Shown here one piece after another: positions 42,173 to 51,863 of a stretch of 64,000 bases of DNA. The position numbers and the translations under genes were made by a program. Every line of letters begins with the position of its first letter. The stretch's first letter is position 1. The stretch comes from Desmonostoc vinosum HA7617-LM4 (GTDB taxonomy: Bacteria; Cyanobacteriota; Cyanobacteriia; Cyanobacteriales; Nostocaceae). The stretch lies in NCBI GenBank assembly GCA_019359515.1, contig JAHHHC010000008.1:62001-126000 (forward strand). Reading direction: 5' to 3'. The notes beneath the pieces were generated by a model, which was not told the DNA's origin, did no database searches, and worked only from the letters and a program-made list of their open reading frames with translations.

Positions 42173-43252
42173 ATGGCGCTGGTACCAATGCGGCTGCTGT
42201 TGGATCACGCAGCTGAAAACGGTTATGGCATCCCAGCTTTTAACGTTAACAACTTGGAACAGATTCAGGCGATTCTGAAGGCTGCTCTAGAGACAGATAG
42301 CCCCGTAATCTTACAAGCTTCTCGTGGCGCTCGTGCTTATGCTGGAGAGAATTTCCTGCGCCATTTGATTTTGGCAGCAGCAGAAACCTATCCTCAACTG
42401 CCCATCGCCATGCACCAAGATCATGGTAATGCACCTGCTACTTGCTACTCAGCGATTAAAAACGGCTTTACCAGCGTGATGATGGATGGTTCGCTGGAAG
42501 CTGATGCCAAGACCCCCTCTAGCTACGAGTACAACGTCAATGTCACCCGTGAAGTGGTGAATGTAGCTCACGCTCTAGGCGTTAGTGTGGAAGGCGAACT
42601 CGGCTGCTTAGGCTCTTTGGAAACTGGTGCTGGTGAAGCTGAAGATGGTCATGGTTTTGAAGGAACACTTTCTCATGATCAGCTATTAACCGACCCAGAC
42701 CAAGCAGTTGACTTTGTTGAGCAAACTCAAGTAGATGCTTTGGCTGTTGCTATTGGCACTAGCCACGGTGCTTACAAGTTTACCCGCAAGCCGACTGGGG
42801 AAATTTTGGCAATCAGCCGCATTGAAGAAATTCACCGCCGTTTACCTAACACCCACTTGGTAATGCACGGTTCTTCCTCTGTGCCTGAAGATTTACTCGC
42901 ACTAATTAACCAGTATGGTGGCGCAATTCCCGAAACCTACGGTGTACCTGTAGAAGAAATCCAAAAAGGCATCAAGAGCGGTGTACGTAAAGTAAATATT
43001 GACACCGATAACCGTTTAGCGATTACTGCTGCTGTACGTGAAGCTTTAGCAGCAAATCCCAAGGAATTTGACCCCCGTCACTTCCTCAAGCCTTCTATCA
43101 AATATATGCAAAAAGTGTGTGCCGATCGCTATCAGCAATTTAGCACTGCTGGTAACGCTAGCAAAATTAAGCAGGTTTCTCTGGAAGATTTTGCTGCTAA
43201 GTATGCCAAAGGCGAACTCAATGTTGTTAGCAAGACAACCGCAAAAGTTTAA
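42173..43252 (+). CDS. fba: Fructose-bisphosphate aldolase, class II (Calvin-cycle type)
   Basis: Zinc enzyme that condenses dihydroxyacetone phosphate with glyceraldehyde 3-phosphate (glycolysis) and with erythrose 4-phosphate in the Calvin cycle. 359 residues, normal for the Calvin subtype. Seen: [30 protein letters not shown] with zinc and catalytic residues, [31 protein letters not shown] and [15 protein letters not shown], then [19 protein letters not shown] 42173 follows a strong AGGAGG by six bases. The gene stands alone, ending before a terminator. Confidence 0.95.
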   Translation: MALVPMRLLLDHAAENGYGIPAFNVNNLEQIQAILKAALETDSPVILQASRGARAYAGENFLRHLILAAAETYPQLPIAMHQDHGNAPATCYSAIKNGFTSVMMDGSLEADAKTPSSYEYNVNVTREVVNVAHALGVSVEGELGCLGSLETGAGEAEDGHGFEGTLSHDQLLTDPDQAVDFVEQTQVDALAVAIGTSHGAYKFTRKPTGEILAISRIEEIHRRLPNTHLVMHGSSSVPEDLLALINQYGGAIPETYGVPVEEIQKGIKSGVRKVNIDTDNRLAITAAVREALAANPKEFDPRHFLKPSIKYMQKVCADRYQQFSTAGNASKIKQVSLEDFAAKYAKGELNVVSKTTAKV

Positions 43253-43317
43253 TTCTGTCAAAGAATTAACGAAGGTCTGACTCTTACAAAACTGAAGAAT
43301 TTTAATATTGCATAAGT

Positions 43318-43351
43318 AAACCGGGTGTATTAGAGGCACTCGGTTTTTTAT
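43318..43351 (+). terminator. Rho-independent terminator after fba
   Basis: AAACCGGGTG pairs with CACTCGGTTT (one G-T pair) around TATTAGAGG, followed by TTTTA. It lies 66 bases after the fba stop. The rest of 43253-43561 has no supported gene. Confidence 0.75.
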
Positions 43352-43561
43352 TGGGTCTTCTGAAAAGAAGCAGGAGAACAGGGGGAGAAATACCAATTCC
43401 CAAGAAAAAGTCTAAAATCTGGACTCTTCAAGAGATTTATTGAATAAAAGCAAGCAAAAGCAGGTAAAATACTTACCTAAGAAATTTACAAGAAATATCT
43501 AACCTTAGCGAGTTGCTAAGTGTCATTACGAATAGAGAAAAGAAGTGTTTGGTGTACTAAA

Positions 43562-44950
43562 ATGCACAGTAGTTTTATCAGTAAGTTGCCACTACTCTTG
43601 ACATTTTGCTTAGTTACTGGATTTATGCCTGCGTCTGGTTCAGTTTTATGTTCAGCAGATGCCGCAGTATACGCCAACAACTATGGTAGCAATGGCAATA
43701 CAGGAAGTAATGGACGAGCTGGTAGAGATGGTCGTAGTGGTCAAGACCAAAGCATTTTTGTCAATGGTTCACCTGTAAATCTTGATCTATCGGGTCGAGA
43801 TGGTGAGGACGGAGAAAATGGGCAACATGGTTATCGACCTGACTGCCAAAACCAATCTGAGAAAGTAAGTCACAACATCAATGCGCCCAATGGTGGTAAG
43901 GGTGGTGACGGTGGTAAAGGAGGAGACGGCGGCAATGGTGGCTCCCTCACGATTTATTACACCAATATGGCTGACTTACGGAACGTTTTAGTCCGTGCCC
44001 CTGCTGGAGAAGGCGCGCGTGGTGGTCGAGGTGGCAATGGTACAGCAGGTTGTAACTGTCGTGTACGCAGTTGGGAGGTGAAAACCTGCAAAGGAACTCC
44101 TGGTAGTTCAGATTATAAGTGTGATACTAAAACATATAGATGTACCGATGGTAACGACGGGCAGGATGGCAATTATGGTAGTGATGGTAAACGAGGGCGC
44201 TTAGGGATTTTAACTATTGTTAACAGCAAGGAACCCTTGGCAAATGATATGCCAACTGTAAAGCTACCAATTTCTGAACTGGCAGGTAAACAGATTAATC
44301 TCTCGAAAAATAAGTGGAATCTTCGCACCGGGGCAGTTTCACTACTTGCTCCTGGCTCTGTAATTGCTGATGAGTACCGAGAGTTTGAGCAGCGTCTAGA
44401 AGAAACTTTTCAATTAGTTTGGCAAGAGAAACAACCCATTACCAATTTTGCCAATCAAACTGCAACACTAAATTTAAATGATAACAAGCAAATAGAAGTT
44501 AACTTTCCAGAAGATTTATGGATTGAAGGCAGCGCCCAGACTGAAGGAAATTTGACGAGCTTTACTGTTAAAAACGTGATTGTCAAGAAAGATGTTACTC
44601 GCTTGGCAGTAGCAGAGTTTGCTGGGGCTGGACAAGATCTAAACCTAAAAATAGTCGATTTGGCTGCAAAATCTGATGCTATCAGTACTCAGTTTCGCGT
44701 TAAATACAGGGCACGCGATAACTATGGTGGCTCAGGCTACAAGACCGAATACGAAGGAGATATTCCCAGTGAGCTAGTGACTCGTGACTACAACCGTTTT
44801 ATTCTGGCTTTAGGCAAGCTCAAAATCTCCAATGACGCCCTACGCCCTGGTGCCAATGTGGAGCTGGAAGTTGTAGCAACTCGTTCTTTAGGAGGGCGTT
44901 CTACGAAGCAAACTATTAGGTGGGAAGGTGCTATTCGCAAGCCTAGATGA
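43562..44950 (+). CDS. Secreted protein with collagen-like Gly-rich repeats
   Basis: 462 residues from ATG 43562 (GTG 43520 would add a charged extension ahead of the signal). Signal peptide KLPLLLTFCLVTGFMPASGS. The N-terminal 170 residues are Gly-rich in Gly-x-y rhythm: GSNGNTGSNGRAGRDGRSGQ, GRDGEDGENGQHG, NGGKGGDGGKGGDGGNGG, GRGGNGTAG and DGNDGQDGNYGSDGKRG, broken by a cysteine-containing part (CNCRVR, KTCKG, YKCDTKTYRC). The C-terminal 250 residues have beta-rich composition and no recognised family. Probably exported, perhaps surface-bound. A strong terminator follows. Confidence 0.7.
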   Translation: MHSSFISKLPLLLTFCLVTGFMPASGSVLCSADAAVYANNYGSNGNTGSNGRAGRDGRSGQDQSIFVNGSPVNLDLSGRDGEDGENGQHGYRPDCQNQSEKVSHNINAPNGGKGGDGGKGGDGGNGGSLTIYYTNMADLRNVLVRAPAGEGARGGRGGNGTAGCNCRVRSWEVKTCKGTPGSSDYKCDTKTYRCTDGNDGQDGNYGSDGKRGRLGILTIVNSKEPLANDMPTVKLPISELAGKQINLSKNKWNLRTGAVSLLAPGSVIADEYREFEQRLEETFQLVWQEKQPITNFANQTATLNLNDNKQIEVNFPEDLWIEGSAQTEGNLTSFTVKNVIVKKDVTRLAVAEFAGAGQDLNLKIVDLAAKSDAISTQFRVKYRARDNYGGSGYKTEYEGDIPSELVTRDYNRFILALGKLKISNDALRPGANVELEVVATRSLGGRSTKQTIRWEGAIRKPR

Positions 44951-44954
44951 GTTA

Positions 44955-44990
44955 AAAAGTAACCCTTCGACTCCGCTCAGGGTTACTTTT
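44955..44990 (+). terminator. Rho-independent terminator after the collagen-like gene
   Basis: AAAAGTAACCCT (44955-44966) pairs perfectly with AGGGTTACTTTT (44979-44990) around a 12-base loop. The A-rich and T-rich flanks let it work in both directions. Confidence 0.8.
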
Positions 44991-45001
44991 GACTTTTAAC
45001 T

Positions 45002-45205
45002 AGTTCCGTGGGTTTAAGTCCCCATTACAAAACTTAATTACGTTAGCGTAGCGTAAAGCCTGCGGCATAGCTTCGCTTAGAGCGAGTCCTCGATAGCGTT
45101 AGCGAGGTACGAGCGTCAGCGTAAAGCCTGCGGCATAGCTTCGCTTAGAGCGACACAGGAGCGTCGCGTCATTACGAATTACGAATTACGAATTACGAAT
45201 TATTT
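45002..45205. repeat. About 200-bp AATTCGT/GCTAACG repeat, left copy
   Basis: GTTCCGTGGGTTTAAGTCCC, CATTACAAAACTTAATTACG, then GCGTAAAGCCTGCGGCATAG words twice, ending in ATTACGAATT runs. The right copy at 48092-48290 is the reverse complement in order and wording. Confidence 0.8.
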
Positions 45206-45215
45206 AAATAGCCGC

Positions 45216-47060
45216 TTATGGTGATGGTTTATCAGTTTGTGTTGGCAATGATGTAGGAGTAACTGTCACTTTGAAAAGCTGCCTACTACGTTCTATTTCG
45301 ATTAGTAAAGGGCTGCCAATTGTACTGTTTTCAATTAACTTGATTATTTCTTCAAGTTTAGTAACAGGTTGATTATTAATACTGCGAATCACGTCACCAG
45401 GTTGTAATCCGGCGATAGATGCTGGAGAGTTGGGGACAATCTGAACTAATAAAACTCCACTATCTGTTGTAATATTGATGCGATCGCCAAATTGTTTATT
45501 GATTTTTTCTTTAACTTCTGGTGTCAGCGTCACCATCTGAATACCCAAATAAGGTTTACCAGTTTGTGTTGGCTCGCTTTGTGCTGGCAATGATGTAGGA
45601 GTAACTGTCACTTTGAAAAGCTGCCTATTACGTTCTATTTCGATTAGTAAAGGGCTGCCAATTGTACTGTTTTCAATTAACTTGATTATTTCTTCAAGTT
45701 TAGTAACAGATTGATTATTAATACTGCGAATCACGTCACCAGGTTGTAATCCGGCGATAGATGCTGGAGAGTTGGGGACAATCTGAACTAATAAAACTCC
45801 ACTATCTGTTGTAATCTGAATGCGATCGCCAAATTGTTTATTGATTTTTTCTTTAACTTCTGGTGTCAGCGTCACCATCTGAATACCCAAATAAGGTTTG
45901 CCAGCTTGTGTTGATGTTGGTTGTTCAGCGGCAGGGGTTTCGCTAGAAATTGCTGTGGGAGAAGAATTAGAAAAACTCGGAGTTGGTTGGGGTGTGACTA
46001 TTGGTGCAGTGTCTTGGGGTTCTTGAGCAATTGTGGCTTGTTTACTAGATGTAGGTGTGGACTGTGCTACTGGTTGTAGTTGTTGGTTGTTGTTGATAGC
46101 CAAACCAATAATTACCCCAGCACCAATCAAACAACCAGTCATTAAACTACCTACAAAGATTCTACGTCGATTGCTTTGATTTGCTCTTTGAGGGGAAGTC
46201 GGTGAACTAACAGAAACTATGTTTTGGGGTGTTGCTACTGATGGAGGTTCATTTTGCAAGGCTTCTAGCATTTCTTTGGCTGTAGGGTAGCGATCGCGTG
46301 GATGATAGGCGATCGCTCGGTCAATTACCATTGCTAATGTAGGGCTAACATTCAAAGCGTGTTGACGCCAAACAATTTCTCCGGTTCGGGGATCTGTCTC
46401 AATTTCCTGTGGTTGTCTCCCCGTTAGGAGATAAATGGCAGTCATGCCTAAACTATATAAATCACTCGAATAAACTGGTCTACCTGCGGCTTGTTCACTA
46501 GGCATATATCCCGGCGTGCCAATCACAATTGAACTAGTAGGTAATCCTTGAGAATTCACCACTGTTCCCATTGATTCCCGCACTGCACCGAAATCTATCA
46601 GCACTGGTTTGCCATCGCGACGGCGCAAAATAATGTTATCTGGCTTGATGTCACGGTGAACAATCCGCTGAGAGTGGACATACCCCAAAACTGGTAATAA
46701 GCTAACTAATATTTTCCGAACTGCACTTTCACTCAATAATCCTTGTTGTTGAATTTTGGCTGTCAGGGTGTCACCTTCAACCCACTCTTGCACCACGTAG
46801 AACTGACCTTCTGACTGAAAATAGGCATACAATGAGGGAATCTGGTCAGTAGAACCGCTTAAATCTTCTAAAATAGCTGCTTCTCGCTGAAACCGTTCTT
46901 GCACCAGTTGGTATATCTGAGTGTTATTTTGAATTGGTTTAAGCTGTTTAATGACGCAGCGCCGACTGGAGGGCATTTGAGTATCTTCTGCGAGGAAAGT
47001 CTCACCAAATCCACCGCTTCCCAACGCCTGAATCACTCGGTAGCGATTATTTAACAGCAT
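45216..47060 (-). CDS. Serine/threonine protein kinase with two C-terminal PDZ domains
   Basis: 614 residues. The N-terminal Hanks-type kinase has G-S-G-G-F-G-E-T-F (residues 14-22), CVIKQLKP with the ATP lysine, VHRDIKPDNIILRRRD and LIDFGAVRES, then GTPGYMPSEQ. The sequence continues through a membrane helix (VGSLMTGCLIGAGVIIGLAI, residues about 302-321) and a Pro/Thr/Ser linker. It ends in two PDZ-like domains (PYLGIQMVTLTPEVKEKINK, then GVLLVQIVPNSPASIAGLQP) which are almost identical. Their DNA repeats with a 342-bp period, so one arose by recent tandem duplication. Likely a sensor kinase whose PDZ domains face the periplasm. Confidence 0.93.
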   Translation of the reverse strand: MLLNNRYRVIQALGSGGFGETFLAEDTQMPSSRRCVIKQLKPIQNNTQIYQLVQERFQREAAILEDLSGSTDQIPSLYAYFQSEGQFYVVQEWVEGDTLTAKIQQQGLLSESAVRKILVSLLPVLGYVHSQRIVHRDIKPDNIILRRRDGKPVLIDFGAVRESMGTVVNSQGLPTSSIVIGTPGYMPSEQAAGRPVYSSDLYSLGMTAIYLLTGRQPQEIETDPRTGEIVWRQHALNVSPTLAMVIDRAIAYHPRDRYPTAKEMLEALQNEPPSVATPQNIVSVSSPTSPQRANQSNRRRIFVGSLMTGCLIGAGVIIGLAINNNQQLQPVAQSTPTSSKQATIAQEPQDTAPIVTPQPTPSFSNSSPTAISSETPAAEQPTSTQAGKPYLGIQMVTLTPEVKEKINKQFGDRIQITTDSGVLLVQIVPNSPASIAGLQPGDVIRSINNQSVTKLEEIIKLIENSTIGSPLLIEIERNRQLFKVTVTPTSLPAQSEPTQTGKPYLGIQMVTLTPEVKEKINKQFGDRINITTDSGVLLVQIVPNSPASIAGLQPGDVIRSINNQPVTKLEEIIKLIENSTIGSPLLIEIERSRQLFKVTVTPTSLPTQTDKPSP

Positions 47061-47301
47061 TTGTAAAATTTTGCGTCACTAAGTACAAGGTTTTTTACTG
47101 CATAATTTTAATTAGATTTTACTAGCTTACCATATTAATTTTATACCAATTACAAATGCTACAGATGGTAAATTCAATCAACGTTAACTGCTAGATGCAA
47201 GATGTAAATCTCCGCGTCTTTGCTGCTTTCTAGCAATCCGAATAATGCAACTTAAAAGTACATCAGCTTAATATTCAATTCTCCCAATTTCCAAAACACA
47301 T

Positions 47302-47868
47302 CTATTTTTTCCCATCTGAGACCATTTGCGACAGAATGTTTCCAGTAACATCTAATAACTGATCCAACGAAAAACCAATAATACCAATATAAAGTATTGC
47401 CTCAAGGACGTTATTAGCATTGCCAGATTTATAACCATCCCAGGCGAGAAAACCTAATCCTTTTGGGCCTATCAACATTTCCGTAGCAATTACTGTAAAC
47501 CATGCTACCCAAATACCAACTTTCAGAGCATGAAATGTATGAAAAATAGCTACTCGAAAGTTATTTTCTTGTCTACGAAAATGTCGCATACCTATCGCCG
47601 TATTAATAATAATTGTCCAGAGAGTTCCCAGAAAAACTATGATGATGGCGGCAGGTTCGTTTTCTCTAAATGCTGTGAGTGTAATAGGTAATAATGCTAT
47701 GGGAGGGAAACTATGCGGAATTTGAAATATCCGTCTAAATGCTTGATAAATTGTGTCATTTATACCTATTAAATATCCAACGAAACTACCTAAAACAGCA
47801 GCTGGGACATAGCCTACAAATAATCTTTGTAGACTCGCTAAGACATCCAAAAATATACTAGGTTCCAT
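47302..47868 (-). CDS. NrtB/SsuC-like ABC permease, short form
   Basis: 188 residues. Membrane component of a nitrate/sulfonate/taurine-type importer. Seen: VLASLQRLFVGYVPAAVLGS, HSFPPIALLPITLTAFREN with the NrtB/CmpB-like words, FLGTLWTIIINTAIGM, and the coupling loop AWFTVIATEMLIGPKGLG. Relatives have about 250-280 residues; the first membrane helices are missing here. No ATPase or binding protein gene is adjacent. It may be a truncated remnant; ATG 47868 is the first start in the frame. The 240 bases to its left and those to its right hold no further gene. Confidence 0.7.
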   Translation of the reverse strand: MEPSIFLDVLASLQRLFVGYVPAAVLGSFVGYLIGINDTIYQAFRRIFQIPHSFPPIALLPITLTAFRENEPAAIIIVFLGTLWTIIINTAIGMRHFRRQENNFRVAIFHTFHALKVGIWVAWFTVIATEMLIGPKGLGFLAWDGYKSGNANNVLEAILYIGIIGFSLDQLLDVTGNILSQMVSDGKK

Positions 47869-48091
47869 GCCTCAGTTCTCAATTAGAAGGTCTAGGAAAT
47901 ACTGCGGCAATCACAAAAAGTAACAAGATAGACAAACACTAAGAAAATGTGAAAATCTACTTCCATTAAATTTATCAGAAAACCAAAGGCTAATTAAAAA
48001 AATAAATAAAATTTCTATAATTTATTACTTGAGGTTGTCATTAACTAATAAGCTATAAAAAGTAAATTAAAAATATACAGCAGGGAATAGG

Positions 48092-48290
48092 GTTAAATAA
48101 TTCGTAATTCGTAATGACGCTCCTTCGTCGCTACCGCTGACGCTCGTACCGACGCTCGATGACTCGCTCTAAGCGAAGCTATGCCGCAGGCTTTACGCTA
48201 CGCTATCGCTACCGCTTCGCTAACGCTAACGTAATTCGTGATTAAGTTTTGTAATAGGGACTTAAACCCACGGAACGGGTTAAAAGTCTT
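48092..48290. repeat. About 200-bp AATTCGT/GCTAACG repeat, right inverted copy
   Basis: Begins AATTCGTAATTCGTAATGAC and ends GTAATAGGGACTTAAACCCA followed by CGGAACGGGTTAAAAGTC. Inverted relative to 45002-45205. The two copies enclose the kinase and the short permease. Confidence 0.8.
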
Positions 48291-48395
48291 TTTTTATATG
48301 AATTTGTTCTTAACACTTGTACCTCAGTTACCTGCGATCTACTGTAAATAGCTAGTGGACTGTTTTAGCTATTTTGGTGTATTAGATTTAATAGA

Positions 48396-48489
48396 TGTAG
48401 GTTGGGTTGTAGCAAGATCCCATAGGGTACGGAGTCAAACCCAACACCTATATCCATGTTAGGTTTCGTTCCTCAATCCAACCTACAAT
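48396..48489. mobile_element. 94-bp MITE-like element (TGTAGGTTGGGTT ends)
   Basis: TGTAGGTTGGGTTG at the left, CAATCCAACCTACA at the right, with the internal pair CAAACCCAAC / TTAGGTTTCG. This kind of inverted repeat is frequent in Nostoc-type genomes. No coding capacity. Confidence 0.7.
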
Positions 48490-48490
48490 T

Positions 48491-48568
48491 TTTTTGCAAC
48501 ATTTAAGGCTAGACACGCCACTACAGAGTTTATTGCATCATTTCAGGCTAAACACGCCACTACAAAAT
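48491..48568. repeat. Tandem pair of about 38 bp
   Basis: TGCAACATTTAAGGCTAGAC...CACTACAGAG is followed by TGCATCATTTCAGGCTAAAC...CACTACAAAA. Two imperfect direct copies, each with ACACGCCACTACA. Confidence 0.7.
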
Positions 48569-49003
48569 TCAAGCTAATAATTGTTGAATTAAATTTTTGT
48601 TGAACCGCAAACCAGCCAGGATTTGTGTACAAGCTGATATATTTTGTCGCTCTATTGTTTCTTCAATCATATCGATCTGCTCTGCGACTTGTTCTAACAA
48701 AATGTTGGGTGAGTCATTACGAGCCAAGGTAACTAGTGGTAAAAGAGCAGGGTGAGCTAGAAGTATTGTCGGATCTTGCTCCCATAACCGGATGACTCGA
48801 TAGCTATGTTTAGTGTTGGTATCTATATACTCTTGCTTAAAGACGATTTCTGAGGTAGTTTGCTGTAAAAAAATTACAACCTGCTCAATTTGGCATTTAT
48901 ATTCTCGCTTGAGTCGCGTATAGTAATCTAGCATCCGAAAATCGATCGCAGGACTGGATCTTGGTAGCGTTTGGAATTCTAATTTATTCACACATGTCCA
49001 CAA
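48569..49003 (-). pseudogene. Rpn/PD-(D/E)XK transposase-like gene lacking its N-terminus
   Basis: The 144-residue frame has DFRMLDYYTRLKREYKCQIE, QVVIFLQQTTSEIVFKQEY and SYRVIRLWEQDPTILLAHPA, which belong to the middle and C-terminal part of Rpn/DUF2887-type proteins that normally run to about 220-300 residues. The nuclease core before FRMLDYY is absent, replaced by unrelated MWTCVNKLEFQ. It overlaps by about 10 bases the start of the divergent lipoprotein gene. Probably truncated and inactive. An intact relative in the wide sense is at 26816. Confidence 0.6.
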
Positions 49004-49920
49004 AAAAGTTAATTTTATTATTTATCTTGATAGTGACAGGCAGCTTATTATCAGGATGTCAAGCAATAAAAGCAAATTCTATCGCCCAAGCATCTAAAAG
49101 TTGTTCTGGTAAAGATGCTAAATTCAGCCTTGAATTTTTTAAAACCAATAACCGAGGTGAAAAAAGTAAAAAAGGTATCAACCATGTAATTATTTTTAAT
49201 CCTCAATCCCCAGCATTAGATTTTAAAGTTAATGTTGGTTTAGCTCACAAGTTATACGCTAAAGATGCTAGAGGCAGGCTGCGTAAAGAATATGTCCCAA
49301 AACAGTTTCGTGAACTCATCAGTGATGGGAATTCCAAATTAAATGGACAAGCCGCGATCGCAGCGATTAATGCTGACTATATAGATACAGATGATCAACC
49401 ACAAGGATTAAATATTTCGCGGGGAGTGGAGTATTCAGGAGACTTTAGAAATAAGCGTTCTTCGTTTGGGATATCTGGAGGTACACCGCAGCAGCGGCAA
49501 GCTACAATCCAAGCTGGAAGAAGAAAAAATAATATTCTTAACTACAATTTAGTAGGAGGTAATGGCAGGTTTTATCGTCAGGGTAAATTTAAAGATATTT
49601 GTCAAGATTTGGGTGAGTTTGCTTGTAAAAGTGCGACTAATCGCTCGATGGTAGCTGTGACAAATCAAGGATATGTAATACTGTTAGTAAATGATGCGAA
49701 AGCGAATTCTGAGATAGAGTCATCTTCTATTAATCAAGAGTTATTACCAGAAATGTTTGATGATGTGCTGAATGGTATTGCTCGTAATAACTGTTTGGGA
49801 AACATTCAAGAAGGAATGTTATTTGATGGTGGGATGTCTCCAGGATTGTATTACAACAATAAAATTTATGTGGAAAATTTGGGGTCAATTGGTTCGGTGT
49901 TTTTGATTTATAAAAAATGA
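48994..49920 (+). CDS. Phosphodiester glycosidase (NAGPA)-like lipoprotein
   Basis: 308 residues from ATG 48994, because MSTKKLILLFILIVTGSLLS-GC is a typical lipoprotein signal with the lipobox cysteine; the upstream open frame lacks such features. The exported part resembles the NAGPA/DUF2233 fold: HVIIFNPQSPALDFKVNVGL, AAIAAINADYIDTDDQPQG, then TNRSMVAVTNQGYVILLV and MLFDGGMSPGLYYNNKIYV, with the D-G-G words near the C-terminus. Relatives remove sugars linked through phosphodiester bonds. Cellular substrate unknown. It is divergent from the Rpn fragment. Confidence 0.75.
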   Translation: MSTKKLILLFILIVTGSLLSGCQAIKANSIAQASKSCSGKDAKFSLEFFKTNNRGEKSKKGINHVIIFNPQSPALDFKVNVGLAHKLYAKDARGRLRKEYVPKQFRELISDGNSKLNGQAAIAAINADYIDTDDQPQGLNISRGVEYSGDFRNKRSSFGISGGTPQQRQATIQAGRRKNNILNYNLVGGNGRFYRQGKFKDICQDLGEFACKSATNRSMVAVTNQGYVILLVNDAKANSEIESSSINQELLPEMFDDVLNGIARNNCLGNIQEGMLFDGGMSPGLYYNNKIYVENLGSIGSVFLIYKK

Positions 49921-49956
49921 TATCTTGTTCGCTTGAATACTATACTGTCGCGTAGG

Positions 49957-50090
49957 TTGGGAATGGGGAATTGGGAATTGGGAATGGACGCGGGGACGCG
50001 GGGACGCGGGGACGCGGGGACGCGTAGAAAATTACTCCCTCATCTCCCTCATCCCCCTCATCCCCCTCATCCCCCTCATCTCCCCTACAC
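49957..50090. repeat. Low-complexity GC minisatellite
   Basis: GGGAATTGGGAATTGGGAAT, four to five GGGGACGC units, then CTCATCCCC units. Similar words return at 59521-59600, 62540-62600, 62680-62710 and 63360-63410. Confidence 0.85.
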
Positions 50091-51671
50091 CCCTAATGCT
50101 TCTGCTTTCGCTTCCACTAGTACATATGGTTTTTCTGCACCCTGGGCTAAATATTCAGCTAGCTGACTTTCTATTTGATCGCGCACTATTTGGCGATATT
50201 CTAGAAAATGCTCATTATGAGCGCAACTTGAGAGGTAATGCTCTGCAACTCCTGGATTATGCTTAATAATGCTAAACAAATGATGCCAGAATTTCCAACG
50301 GGTTTCTCGTTTAATGCCTTGTCGCCAAATAACAATTAGTAATGCTTTAACAACTACCCACTCTGGCATTTTGAATGGTGCTTTCCAGTTTGGTGAACCC
50401 ATCATCATGAAGCAGCGATAGGTACGATCTAAATAGCACACTGGGTCATATAAAGCACAAAAAGCTTCAACATATTCTCTAGCAATATCTTCCAAAGGAC
50501 GTGTGGCGATGAAGTTCATCAACGTTGTTTGGTTGATGTTACCGTCTTGATTTTCTCGCAGTCGTCCTTCTTTTTTCAGACGATGCCACAATGCAGTGTT
50601 GGGTAATGCTTGCAACATGGCAAAGGTAGTAGAGGGAATAGCGGCTTGTTCGGCAAAGCGAACGATGCGATCGCCTGCGCCGGCTTTTTCGCCATCAAAG
50701 CCAATAATAAACCCAGCCATGGGGCGCAATCCAGCTTTGATGATGGTTTGCACGGCGTCAGTTAGAGAACTACGGGTGTTTTGAAACTTTTTAGTCAGTT
50801 GCAAACTATCCTCATCCGGTGTTTCAATTCCTAAAAACACCGCCGCGAAACCAGACTCAACCATCAACTCCATTAATTCTGGATCTTGGGCTAAATCAAT
50901 CGATGCTTCGGTGTCAAATCGGAAGGGATATTTGTGTTCTGCCATCCAGACTTTCAACTCTTTGAGTAACAACTTCACGTTACGTTTGTTGCCAATAAAG
51001 TTGTCGTCTACCATGAACACGCCCCGCCGCCAACCCAATTCGTAGAGATAATCTAACTCTGCCAACAGTTGTGCTGGGGTTTTGGTACGGGGTTTACGCC
51101 CATACAGGACAATAATGTCGCAAAATTCGCATTGAAATGGACACCCACGAGAAAATTGCACCGACATCATATCGTAGGCGTCAAATTCCAATAAATCAAA
51201 GCGGGGTATTGGTGTGTTTGTGACATCGGGTTTTTCTGTGGTGCGGAATGTGCCAGAGGTTTCTCCCCGTTGAATCGCTTCAACAAACATGGGCAGGGTG
51301 ATTTCCCCTTCATCCAGAATTAGAAAATCAGCACCGACATCTTGAACGTTGTTAGGTGTTGATGTGGGGTAGGGGCCACCAACAGCGACTAACTTACCAC
51401 GTCTTTTGGCTTCTTGGATTTGCTCAAGTAAATCTTGTTTTTGGACAATCATGGCAGAGAAAATTACCACATCTGCCCATGCCCATTCTGCTTCAGTGGC
51501 TGGGCGAATGTTGCGATCTACCAGCTTGAATTCCCATTCTTGGGGTAAGATTGCTGCTACTGTGACTAAACCTAAAGGCGGTAACAAAACCTTGCGATTC
51601 ACTAATGCCAAGATTTTCTCGTATGACCAAAAGGTTTTGGGAAATATTGGATATACTAACAAAACTCGCAT
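50085..51671 (-). CDS. B12-binding-domain radical SAM protein (DUF4070 type)
   Basis: 528 residues. N-terminal cobalamin-binding-like Rossmann domain (MRVLLVYPIFPKTFWSYEKI, VAVGGPYPTSTP, ADFLILDEGE). The radical SAM core has the 4Fe-4S motif C177-P-F-Q-C181-E-F-C184. GVFMVDDNFIGNKRNVKLLL and AVFLGIETPDEDSLQ are also typical. The C-terminal 200 residues are helical, with FMMMGSPNWKAPFKMP and LFSIIKHNPGVAEHYL. Relatives take part in hopanoid or other lipid modifications, but the reaction here is not determined. The gene begins at ATG 51671. Confidence 0.88.
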   Translation of the reverse strand: MRVLLVYPIFPKTFWSYEKILALVNRKVLLPPLGLVTVAAILPQEWEFKLVDRNIRPATEAEWAWADVVIFSAMIVQKQDLLEQIQEAKRRGKLVAVGGPYPTSTPNNVQDVGADFLILDEGEITLPMFVEAIQRGETSGTFRTTEKPDVTNTPIPRFDLLEFDAYDMMSVQFSRGCPFQCEFCDIIVLYGRKPRTKTPAQLLAELDYLYELGWRRGVFMVDDNFIGNKRNVKLLLKELKVWMAEHKYPFRFDTEASIDLAQDPELMELMVESGFAAVFLGIETPDEDSLQLTKKFQNTRSSLTDAVQTIIKAGLRPMAGFIIGFDGEKAGAGDRIVRFAEQAAIPSTTFAMLQALPNTALWHRLKKEGRLRENQDGNINQTTLMNFIATRPLEDIAREYVEAFCALYDPVCYLDRTYRCFMMMGSPNWKAPFKMPEWVVVKALLIVIWRQGIKRETRWKFWHHLFSIIKHNPGVAEHYLSSCAHNEHFLEYRQIVRDQIESQLAEYLAQGAEKPYVLVEAKAEALGV

Positions 51672-51863
51672 TTAGTATCAATCCTCACACTTTGATTGTT
51701 ATCCCACTCTAGCGAAAATAAAGACTTATTGACTTTTTCTTAAAGTTGTTTTATCTGCCTGTTAATTTTTCATCTTAATCTAAAACTTTACCAGTATGGT
51801 CTTGGCGATCGCTCAAACAGTGCTGAGTACTTTCTAGCTTACTCAGCACTGTTGCATTTGTTG

